NCBI GenBank assembly: GCA_016207365.1
Contig: JACQPU010000139.1
Span: forward strand, 1 to 5,949
Direction of reading: 5' to 3'
Source of the DNA: Ignavibacteriales bacterium
GTDB lineage: Bacteria > Bacteroidota > Ignavibacteria > UBA10030
Length of the DNA stretch: 5,949 nt
Position numbers and translations under genes: made by a program. Shown here piece after piece: positions 1 to 5,818 of this stretch. The stretch's first letter is position 1. Each line of letters starts with the position of its first letter. The notes beneath the pieces were generated by a model. It had not been told where the DNA came from. It worked only from the letters and a program-made list of their open reading frames with translations, and searched no databases.

Positions 1-226
1 GGACTGGAACATCCGTCCGACCCAGTACCTGCTGCGCTCCTGCTCCTTCCTGAAGAGCAAGCACGGTGTCCCCAACGCCGGCGTCCACCCGGTCAATGGC
101 CAGAATCTCCCGTCCTTCCGGCCTTCCATCGAGCGTCAGGGGCCTTATCAGGAGGAGCTTGTAATCCTTCAGTGACGCATGCTTCTGGGTTGCAACGATT
201 GTTCCGGTCACCTTGCAGAGAATCAT
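1..226 (-). CDS. EutN/CcmL-family bacterial microcompartment vertex (pentamer) protein, partial
   Basis: The gene begins at ATG 226-224 and runs off the left edge; 75 residues are visible and the family is usually about 85-100 long, so only a short C-terminal part is missing. The visible protein starts MILCKVTGTIVATQKH, the typical first strand and GTIVATQK turn of the family, then has DYKLLLIRPL, AIDRVDAGVGDTVLALQEG and GRTDVPV, matching the EutN/CcmL beta-barrel core position by position. Members form pentamers that cap the vertices of protein-shelled microcompartments (carboxysomes, Eut, Pdu and glycyl-radical types); the protein is cytosolic. Its ATG overlaps the TGA of the upstream TPR gene (ATGA), and a strong Shine-Dalgarno lies seven bases upstream. 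No cargo enzyme or BMC-domain hexamer gene is visible, so compartment type cannot be told. Family assignment is secure; participation in a real compartment is inferred. Confidence 0.9.
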   Translation of the reverse strand, partial: MILCKVTGTIVATQKHASLKDYKLLLIRPLTLDGRPEGREILAIDRVDAGVGDTVLALQEGAGAQQVLGRTDVPV

Positions 227-1179
227 GGGCGTTTCCTCCGCCGGGCCTTTTCAGCCTCGGCAGCTATATATCCAAACGCTGACCAGTAACTTCCGGAGAG
301 CACCTTATGAAACAGCTTCTCGGCGCGCGAGCGCTGTCCGTTATACAGATACCAGTTCGCGACACCGTATCCTTGTGTTGTCAAATCAGGTTCGCTCAGG
401 AGGACCCCGGGGGGAAGAAGCGAATCAGGCGGGAGGATGCCCTTGTACATGAGGAGCCTCCTATGGTAACTGAAGTTCTCAAGAATATTCATGTCTTCCG
501 GTATCGCTTTCAATACCTCCTCGGCCTCCGAATGCTGGCCGGATCGTCTTAGGCTCATGTAGAGCCAGTCAGACGTGGCACAGAGCATATCGTCATTTCC
601 GGAATATTTCAGGCACTCCCGAAATGCCTCCGCTGCCCGATCAAAGTTGCCCTTGAGATAGAACGCCAGGCCGAGATGGTACCAGATATTTGATTTCAGC
701 GTACTGGTCGGAATATTCTTCTCGTTTGATTGACCGTCGGGTTCGACCTCGTCCGCCATATCCCGTACAAGCCGGACGGCGTGCCCCAGGTCTCGTACTG
801 CTTTGTCAAACTGCCGCACCGTTATATATCGATGGCCACGGTGCCGATACAGCCGCGGATCGTCCGGATAAAGTTCGATTCCTTTGGAGAACAATTCAAT
901 CGCCTCTCGATATCTCCACAAATACGCCGCCCGTCGGCCAAACCATATGATGTTTTCTCTGTTCGAAGGGTCCGCATCATATTGGGCTTTGGCGGACATG
1001 CAATCCGCCTGGAGCTTTTCCTTCTGCTTTCCAAGATCCGGCCTGTACAGCGTCTCGCCCGTCAGAGAATATGCTTCCGGCTGTACGAGTGCGCTGAAAG
1101 GGGGAACAGGTTCCTGGGCCTGCGCTGTGCTCTTACAGGTCAAGAACAAGATAACCATCAACGTCGCGTATCGGTTCAT
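223..1179 (-). CDS. Secreted tetratricopeptide-repeat protein
   Basis: The 318-residue product starts with a probable Sec signal peptide: Arg3, hydrophobic core of about residues 5-14 (ATLMVILFLT), and an A19-Q20-A21 cleavage site before Q22, so it should be exported to the periplasm or envelope. The mature part is helical with TPR-like units at about 75-108 (AYLWRYREAIELFSKGIELYP), 109-140, 163-196 (WYHLGLAFYLKGNFDRAAEAF), 201-226 and 270-300 (ANWYLYNGQRSRAEKLF). TPRs are protein-binding scaffolds; no catalytic domain is seen. The motifs RLYRHRGHRYIT and SNIWYHLGLAFYLKG look like those of a conserved uncharacterised family of exported bacterial TPR proteins (from memory, unchecked). The ATG overlaps the mutase stop codon (ATGA) and the TGA overlaps the next gene's ATG, so it is the middle cistron of a coupled operon. 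Partner and role are unknown. Confidence 0.85.
   Translation of the reverse strand: MNRYATLMVILFLTCKSTAQAQEPVPPFSALVQPEAYSLTGETLYRPDLGKQKEKLQADCMSAKAQYDADPSNRENIIWFGRRAAYLWRYREAIELFSKGIELYPDDPRLYRHRGHRYITVRQFDKAVRDLGHAVRLVRDMADEVEPDGQSNEKNIPTSTLKSNIWYHLGLAFYLKGNFDRAAEAFRECLKYSGNDDMLCATSDWLYMSLRRSGQHSEAEEVLKAIPEDMNILENFSYHRRLLMYKGILPPDSLLPPGVLLSEPDLTTQGYGVANWYLYNGQRSRAEKLFHKVLSGSYWSAFGYIAAEAEKARRRKRP
234..239 (-). promoter_or_regulatory. Strong Shine-Dalgarno for the vertex-protein gene
   Basis: On the minus strand this reads GGAGGA, followed by a 7-base spacer and the ATG at 226-224. It lies within the last codons of the TPR gene, where it encodes part of the basic RRRKRP tail. It fixes the start of the EutN/CcmL-like protein and suggests that this protein can be initiated efficiently within a coupled operon, perhaps at a higher level than its upstream neighbour. 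Confidence 0.75.
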
Positions 1180-2543
1180 GGTCCAATCTCGCGCATGACT
1201 TCATCGACAAGCTGCCTGGCGCGTTGTTCACTGGGGCCTTCCGCAATAAGCCTTACTATTGGTTCTGTGTTTGACGGCCGCAGGTGTACCCAGGACTTGT
1301 CAAAGTCAATGCGAATGCCATCGTCTTGATTCACTCTTTCCCTCCCGCTATAGCGGGTTGCGAGGAGGTCAATAATCTCGCCAGGCCGCCGGGAGCCAAC
1401 CTCGATCCGGTTTTTGAGCATAACGTAATGTGGAAGTTCCTTGCGGAGTTCTGACAACGGTCCATCAAATTCGGCCAGGTGCTGCAACGTCAGTCCAATG
1501 CCGACCAGGGCATCCCTCCCCAAATGTACTGAAGGTAAAATGATCCCGCCGCTGCCTTCTCCTCCGATCACCGCACCGACTTCTTTCATCTTGGCTGCGA
1601 CGTGAATCTCTCCGACCGGCGTCCGGATTGTGTGGGCGCCATATTGTTCAGCGATATCCTCGACCGCCCGTGTCGTAGAAAGATTCACGACGACACTAGG
1701 GGCAGCCTTTCTCCTTTTCTTTCTTTCCTTTTCGAGCACGAATTTCGCTGCCTGGACGATCGTGTATTCTTCTCCGAAGGGTTGACCTTTTTCATCAATG
1801 AGAACAAGCCGATCGCCATCCGGATCGATCGCAACGCCAAGATCTGCCTTTTCGCGCCGTACGCGGTTTCGAAGGGCGGTCAGGTGTTCCGGCAGCGGCT
1901 CAGGATTGTGAACAAACACGCCGGAGACATCACAATTCATCTGAATCACCCTGCAACCGAAGGCTTTGAGCAATTCAGGGACTACCGTGCCGCCTGCCGC
2001 GTTCACGCAATCCGCAACAACCTTGAACCTGCGCTTGCGGACCAGTTGAAGATCGATGGTAGGGATCTCGAGAACTGCGTCGATGTGTTTTTGCAGAAAG
2101 GTCGTGTTTTCCTGGTGGCGGCCGAGTTTATCCCAAGCGACGTATGATCGTTGGTCATTTTGCGCAAGGGTCACGAGCTGTCCGTTTTGACGTGCATCCA
2201 GGAACATCCCTGTTTTATCAAGGAATTTGAGGCCGTTCCATTGGATGGGATTATGACTGGCGGTGATCGATATCCCACCCGCTGCCTTAAGCTTCTCAAC
2301 AGCAATCTGGATCGTGGGGGTGGGGCAGATGCCGAGGGCAATAACGTTGCACCCCGCGGACAGCAGCGTGGAGGAGACAATGTGTGCGATGGGTTTTCCG
2401 GTAATCCTTCCATCGCGCCCGATTACAATGGGGCCACGTCCGCAATACTCTGCAAAAGCCGATGCATAGCGGACAACGACATCTGGTGTCAGTCCGGATC
2501 CGACGACTCCCCGGACCCCGGAAATGCTTACCATGAGGGACAT
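1176..2543 (-). CDS. glmM: Phosphoglucosamine mutase / phosphohexose mutase (GlmM-like)
   Basis: A full-length alpha-D-phosphohexomutase of 455 residues (family about 440-460). All four active-site signatures are present: TASHNP at 94-99 with Ser96 as the phosphoserine, the Mg2+ loop DPDGDR at 240-245, the sugar-binding loop GEGSGG at 328-333, and the phosphate-binding RPSNTEP at 422-428. The enzyme interconverts hexose 6- and 1-phosphates in the cytosol; the likely reaction is glucosamine-6-P to glucosamine-1-P for UDP-GlcNAc and peptidoglycan. The N-terminus (SISGVRG) and GEGSGG loop resemble the archaeal/Bacteroidetes-type GlmM more than E. coli GlmM, so phosphomannomutase or phosphoglucomutase activity is possible. 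The ATG at 2543 is chosen over a TTG at 2567 because homologues begin just before SISG and an AGG lies six bases upstream; ATG 2534 is also possible. A basic patch (ERKKRRK, about 273-279) is unusual. First gene of the leftward operon. Confidence 0.9.
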   Translation of the reverse strand: MSLMVSISGVRGVVGSGLTPDVVVRYASAFAEYCGRGPIVIGRDGRITGKPIAHIVSSTLLSAGCNVIALGICPTPTIQIAVEKLKAAGGISITASHNPIQWNGLKFLDKTGMFLDARQNGQLVTLAQNDQRSYVAWDKLGRHQENTTFLQKHIDAVLEIPTIDLQLVRKRRFKVVADCVNAAGGTVVPELLKAFGCRVIQMNCDVSGVFVHNPEPLPEHLTALRNRVRREKADLGVAIDPDGDRLVLIDEKGQPFGEEYTIVQAAKFVLEKERKKRRKAAPSVVVNLSTTRAVEDIAEQYGAHTIRTPVGEIHVAAKMKEVGAVIGGEGSGGIILPSVHLGRDALVGIGLTLQHLAEFDGPLSELRKELPHYVMLKNRIEVGSRRPGEIIDLLATRYSGRERVNQDDGIRIDFDKSWVHLRPSNTEPIVRLIAEGPSEQRARQLVDEVMREIGP

Positions 2544-2567
2544 AAAGGGCCTGTAAAAACGCCGCAA

Positions 2568-2596
2568 AATGTACGAAATGGCGCAGGGAGAAGCAA
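2568..2596 (-). promoter_or_regulatory. Putative sigma70-type promoter of the leftward operon
   Basis: On the minus strand TTGCTT (2596-2591), a 17-base spacer, then TACATT (2573-2568). Matches to consensus are 3/6 and 4/6 with ideal spacing. Transcription would start near 2561, downstream of the alternative TTG codon at 2567, which favours the ATG at 2543 as the mutase start. Support comes from the mirrored, near-identical layout of the opposite-strand promoter; otherwise the match is weak and untested. Confidence 0.4.
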
Positions 2597-2598
2597 CC

Positions 2599-2627
2599 TT
2601 GAATGTTGTTATGGCCTTGCGTACTTT
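2599..2627 (+). promoter_or_regulatory. Putative sigma70-type promoter of the rightward operon
   Basis: TTGAAT (2599-2604), a 17-base spacer, then TACTTT (2622-2627). Matches to consensus are 4/6 and 3/6. A start near 2634 would give a leader of about 17 bases before the GTG at 2651, just enough to hold the ribosome binding site. The -35 box sits two bases from that of the leftward promoter. Low-to-moderate confidence, since the boxes are degenerate. Confidence 0.4.
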
Positions 2628-2636
2628 TGAGCGAAC

Positions 2637-2645
2637 GAGGTGAGG
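2637..2645 (+). promoter_or_regulatory. Shine-Dalgarno of amrA
   Basis: GAGGTGAGG, a doubled purine-rich site, ends five bases before GTG 2651. This favours 2651 as the amrA start over the upstream in-frame ATG at 2603, which has no such site. A GTG at 2645 overlaps the end of this motif and cannot be ruled out. Confidence 0.6.
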
Positions 2646-2650
2646 TGACG

Positions 2651-3217
2651 GTGTTTGAGGATGAAGAGAAACGCGAGCTGCTTCGGGTAGCGCGGGAGTC
2701 GATAGAGAGCGTCTTTCGAAATACCGTGCCGGTCATGTCTGAGAAGCACGGGCGGTTGACTGAGCGCAGGGGAGTTTTCGTGACATTACGCGAGGGGAAG
2801 GAGCTCCGGGGATGCATCGGATACGTCGAGCCCCGATTGCCCCTTGTTCGGGCCGTTGCCGAAGTTGCGAGAAAAGCGGCATTTGAGGATCCGAGGTTTC
2901 CTTCGCTCGATCCTGATGAGCTTCCACTTACGGACATCGAGATTTCCATTCTGTCGCTCCTCGAGGAAGTGCGCAATGTGGAAGAGATTGAGGTGGGCAA
3001 GCACGGCCTTGTGCTTGAGGCCGGGATGTTGAAGGGATTACTTCTTCCGCACGTTCCCGTCGAATATGGATGGGACCGCGAACAATTTCTCAATCACACC
3101 GCGCTCAAGGCAGGACTTCCGCCGGATGCGTGGCAGCATGACCGGGCCCGGTTGTTCAGATTCACAACAGAAACGTTTTCGGAAACAGAACTCTACCAGC
3201 CGCATCAGCCCCGGTAA
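2651..3217 (+). CDS. amrA: AMMECR1-domain protein (AmmeMemoRadiSam system protein A)
   Basis: An AMMECR1-family protein of 188 residues from GTG 2651, the usual size for bacterial and archaeal members. Diagnostic motifs are LRGCIGY at 52-58 (the near-invariant AMMECR1 signature), DPRFPSL at 80-86, the LTDIEISILS strand at about 93-102, and LLPHVPVEYGWDREQFL at about 131-147 followed by a KAGLPPDAW segment. The fold is known but the biochemical role in bacteria is not established; members are named for co-occurrence with MEMO-family and radical-SAM proteins. The invariant Cys56 of the signature is present. It heads the rightward operon, 55 bases upstream of the MEMO-family gene amrB, as in many prokaryotes. 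The start was chosen by the Shine-Dalgarno and family length; an extension to ATG 2603 would overlap the putative promoter. Confidence 0.93.
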   Translation: MFEDEEKRELLRVARESIESVFRNTVPVMSEKHGRLTERRGVFVTLREGKELRGCIGYVEPRLPLVRAVAEVARKAAFEDPRFPSLDPDELPLTDIEISILSLLEEVRNVEEIEVGKHGLVLEAGMLKGLLLPHVPVEYGWDREQFLNHTALKAGLPPDAWQHDRARLFRFTTETFSETELYQPHQPR

Positions 3218-3272
3218 TCCGGCTGCGTACTCATGTATCCTGGTTCACCACATTCTATCTCGGTTACCCGGT

Positions 3273-4100
3273 ATGTCTGCCGCTCGTGAGGCCGCAGTAG
3301 CGGGATTGTTCTACCCCGAACTGAAGAGTGTGCTCGAAAAAGAGGTTGATGAGTACCTCCTGCGGGCAAAGGTGGTTCGCATCGACGGCACGATACGTGG
3401 GCTCATCTGTCCGCACGCTGGCTATATGTACTCCGGTATGACTGCCGCGGCCGGGTACAGACTTCTCAAGGGTCGCACGTACGATGCGGTAATCGTGGTT
3501 GGACCCAGTCACCGGGAGTATTTCGAAGGGGCGACGATCCATCCCGGCACATCGTACAAGACCCCCCTGGGAGAAGTACCGATTCATGAGGAACTCAGGG
3601 AAATGCTCGCCAAGAGTCATTCGGGCATCAGGCTCTCCGAACACGGTCATACGATGGAGCATTCGGTTGAGGTCCAGCTTCCGTTTCTTCAGCGAGCCCT
3701 TGGGCGGACACCGTTTGTACCGCTCGTCATGGGAGATCAACGCCGGGAAAGCTGTGTGGCCCTGGCAAAAGCACTGGCCGATGCGTGCCGTAACCGAAAC
3801 GTCCTCCTCGTGGCCAGCAGTGATTTATCGCATTATCATCCGTATGGCGAGGCTGTAGACCTTGACAAGCGTGTTGTGGCTGACGTTGAGGCTTTTCGCC
3901 CCGAGGATCTTCTGCGGAAGCTGGAGCTCGAGGAGGTGGAAGCCTGCGGTGGCGGGCCGATGGTGTCCGTGATGCTGGCCTCGCGATCTCTTGGCGCCGA
4001 GTGCTGCAAATCCCTCTTCTACTGCAATTCCGGCGACGTCACGGGGGAAAAAGATGCAGTCGTCGGATATCTCTCAGCCGCTCTTTTTCAGGATTCCTGA
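3273..4100 (+). CDS. amrB: MEMO1-family protein (AmmeMemoRadiSam system protein B)
   Basis: A 275-residue MEMO-family protein, normal length. It opens with REAAVAGLFYP (5-15), the characteristic N-terminus, then ICPHAGYMYSG with His48, VVGPSHREYF with His80, EHSVEVQLPFLQ (129-140), ASSDLSHYHPYG (181-192) and EACGGGP with Cys225. His48, His80 and Cys225 correspond to the metal-site residues of human MEMO1, so a mononuclear iron-type site is expected. The fold is related to class III extradiol dioxygenases, but the reaction of bacterial members is not established. The start at ATG 3273 is set by the family N-terminus; the frame stays open upstream to 3066 but that part overlaps amrA and looks non-homologous. 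No good Shine-Dalgarno is seen. The TGA is followed directly, in the same frame, by the TTG of the next gene. Confidence 0.93.
   Translation: MSAAREAAVAGLFYPELKSVLEKEVDEYLLRAKVVRIDGTIRGLICPHAGYMYSGMTAAAGYRLLKGRTYDAVIVVGPSHREYFEGATIHPGTSYKTPLGEVPIHEELREMLAKSHSGIRLSEHGHTMEHSVEVQLPFLQRALGRTPFVPLVMGDQRRESCVALAKALADACRNRNVLLVASSDLSHYHPYGEAVDLDKRVVADVEAFRPEDLLRKLELEEVEACGGGPMVSVMLASRSLGAECCKSLFYCNSGDVTGEKDAVVGYLSAALFQDS
4090..4093 (+). promoter_or_regulatory. Ribosome binding site supporting a TTG start
   Basis: AGGA lies seven bases before TTG 4101, inside the last codons of amrB. No other in-frame start codon exists between the amrB stop and the GxGxxG motif of the next protein, so this site and the TTG together define its start. 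Confidence 0.55.
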
Positions 4101-4991
4101 TTGCCCCGCGACCAAGGCCCGCGTTCCATCTCATTAATCGGAGCTGGTAGAGTCGGATCGACTCTTACAACGCTGTTACAGCGCCGCAGGCACAGGATTC
4201 TCTCCGTTATTAGCCGGCGGCCCGCGGCAGCCCGTTCGCTGGCGAAACTGGTGCGGGCTCGCAAAGCCTCATCGTCTGTTCGAGATATCGCCCGCGAAAC
4301 AGATCTTGTTATTATCGCTGTGCCGGACGAGTCGATTGCGGAGGTGAGCTATGAGCTCTCCCGCAGTGCTCCGCTTGTGTGGAGTCGGACAGCGGTATTC
4401 CATCCCTCGGGTGTACTGACGCACGACGCATTGAGTGATGTGGCAGCCTGCGGGGCAACGACGTTTTCCCTTCATCCGATTCAGACATTTCCCCAACAGA
4501 TCAAACCTCGTCAGCAACTGGAGTTGATGAAGGGTGTATGGTATGGTTTTGAGGGTGAAGATCATGCGCGTGGCCTTGCCAGCCGACTGGTCCGAGATCT
4601 GGGTGGGCGAATGGTTTCGATTCCGAAAGAGGCAAAACTTTTGTATCATGTGGCCTGTGTTTTCGCGTCGAATTACACTGTGGCAGTCCTCGGCGCTGCA
4701 CACGCGCTTGCGCTAAAGGCCGGACTCCCCGGTCTGGAGCCCCTGCAACCTTTAATAGAAACCTCTGTGCGGTTGACGTTGTCCGGAGATCCGAAGGACA
4801 TTCTGACGGGACCAGTTGCACGCGGAAGTGTTCGTACGATCCGCGCACATGTGAATGGGCTTTCCGTCGAGGAACCGCTGATAGGAGACGCATACAAAGT
4901 GATCGGGATGCTTGCTCTTGAGCTTGTAAAACAAAGGGGCGGCCTGGACGAGAAACGTATCCGGGAACTCACGGATATTCTGCGGCGATGA
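4101..4991 (+). CDS. Rossmann-fold NAD(P)-binding protein with DUF2520 domain
   Basis: A 296-residue two-domain protein. The N-terminal Rossmann domain has the dinucleotide motif LIGAGRVGS (12-20), a VISRR segment (36-40) whose basic residues after the second strand suggest NADP(H) preference, and IIAVPDESI (71-79). After FHPSGVL (100-106) and FSLHPIQTFP (122-131), a helical C-terminal domain carries KLLYHVACVFASNY (179-192) and ILTGPVARGSVRTI (234-247), matching the DUF2520 family. The layout resembles ketopantoate reductase and beta-hydroxyacid dehydrogenases, so an oxidoreductase is likely, but the substrate is unknown. The TTG start directly follows the amrB stop in the same frame; alternatives would delete the GxGxxG motif. 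The TGA overlaps the next ATG (ATGA). Full length for the family, no truncation. Confidence 0.88.
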   Translation: MPRDQGPRSISLIGAGRVGSTLTTLLQRRRHRILSVISRRPAAARSLAKLVRARKASSSVRDIARETDLVIIAVPDESIAEVSYELSRSAPLVWSRTAVFHPSGVLTHDALSDVAACGATTFSLHPIQTFPQQIKPRQQLELMKGVWYGFEGEDHARGLASRLVRDLGGRMVSIPKEAKLLYHVACVFASNYTVAVLGAAHALALKAGLPGLEPLQPLIETSVRLTLSGDPKDILTGPVARGSVRTIRAHVNGLSVEEPLIGDAYKVIGMLALELVKQRGGLDEKRIRELTDILRR

Positions 4992-5803
4992 TTGTTGATT
5001 ACCATACCCATACGTTCCTGTGCAAACACGCTGAGGGGGATGTCGATGACTATGTTCTTCGCGCCCTCGAACTTGGGTTTGACGAAATCGGGTGCTCCGA
5101 GCATATCCCCATGCCCGGTGGATTTGACGAAAAGCACCGAATGAGTCTTGAAGAATATGTCAACATCTATGCCCCGAGTGTTTCCGAAATCCGGGAGAGG
5201 TACAAGAGCAGAATTCGTGTTCGACGCGGCATTGAGGCCGACTTTTTCCCCGGTACCGAAGATTGGGTGAGGGGATTCATTAAGGAACATGACTTCGATT
5301 TTGTCATCGGCTCTGTGCATTTTCTCGGAAGTTGGGGTTTCGATGATATTGTCTTTGTTCATCAATACAGCGAGCGGGACGTTGATTCGGTCTACGAACA
5401 GTATTTCCAGGCGGTGAGGAAATCCGCCGCTTCGGGTCTGTTCGATGTTATTGCCCACTGCGATCTCGTCAAGAAATTTGGTCATCGACCCACAAAGAGT
5501 CTTCGCGACCTCGCCTGGGAAACTCTCAGGGAGATAAAGAAGGCAGGATTGTGCATTGAGATCAACACGTCGGGTCTGCGAAAGCCAGTGAAAGAGATAT
5601 ATCCTTCGGACTCGATTCTCGAGATGATCAGGGAGCTTGCGATTCCCCTGACTCTTGGATCGGATGCGCATTCGCCCGGTGATGTGGGAAGGGATTTTGA
5701 CCGTGCGGTGGCTCTGATAGAACGGTATGGTGGCGGGCACATTGCGGTTTTTGAAGGGAGAGAGCGCAGGGAAGTTCGGGTTTCGAGAGTTGTACCGGCG
5801 TAA
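4988..5803 (+). CDS. PHP-superfamily hydrolase, histidinol-phosphatase (HisJ/HisK)-like
   Basis: A 271-residue single-domain PHP protein, the usual size of HisJ/HisK histidinol-phosphatases. Likely metal ligands are all present: DYHTHT with His6 and His8, KHAEG with His14, SEHIP with Glu38/His39, GIEADFF with Glu83, IGSVHFL with His111, IAHCDL with His157/Asp159, and GSDAHSPGDVG with Asp226/His228. This supports a metal-dependent phosphoesterase acting in the cytosol. The expected reaction is hydrolysis of L-histidinol phosphate, step eight of histidine synthesis. No other his gene is nearby, however, and the family contains other phosphatases, so the substrate is less certain than the fold. 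The ATG overlaps the DUF2520 stop (ATGA) and has no clear Shine-Dalgarno of its own, pointing to translational coupling. Confidence 0.88.
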   Translation: MIVDYHTHTFLCKHAEGDVDDYVLRALELGFDEIGCSEHIPMPGGFDEKHRMSLEEYVNIYAPSVSEIRERYKSRIRVRRGIEADFFPGTEDWVRGFIKEHDFDFVIGSVHFLGSWGFDDIVFVHQYSERDVDSVYEQYFQAVRKSAASGLFDVIAHCDLVKKFGHRPTKSLRDLAWETLREIKKAGLCIEINTSGLRKPVKEIYPSDSILEMIRELAIPLTLGSDAHSPGDVGRDFDRAVALIERYGGGHIAVFEGRERREVRVSRVVPA

Positions 5804-5809
5804 GAAAGC

Positions 5810-5815
5810 GAGGAG
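5810..5815 (+). promoter_or_regulatory. Shine-Dalgarno of the enoyl-CoA hydratase-like gene
   Basis: GAGGAG in the 15-base gap after the PHP stop codon. The spacer to the ATG at 5819 is only three bases, shorter than usual, but no other in-frame start codon is close by. Confidence 0.55.
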
Positions 5816-5818
5816 ATC

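Noticed and set aside
1120..1179. Possible lipoprotein signal in the TPR protein around Cys15 (LFLTC)
   Set aside because: The residue before Cys is Thr and those at -3/-2 are Phe-Leu, unlike a lipobox; the AQA site at 19-21 fits an ordinary signal peptidase I substrate.
730..1329. Open frame of 199 codons on the plus strand opposite the TPR gene
   Set aside because: It is antisense to a protein with a signal peptide and TPR motifs; no domain or ribosome binding site supports it.
2544..2567. TTG start of the mutase at 2567
   Set aside because: It adds eight residues that homologues are not expected to have and lies upstream of the predicted transcription start; ATG 2543 has a better-placed AGG.
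2296..3093. Open frame of 265 codons on the minus strand spanning the intergenic region
   Set aside because: It overlaps both the mutase start and amrA, is Ser/Arg-rich in the manner of shadow frames, and matches no family.
3066..3272. Upstream in-frame extension of amrB to ATG 3066
   Set aside because: It would overlap amrA by about 150 bases and precede the conserved MEMO N-terminus with 69 unrelated Ser/Arg-rich residues.
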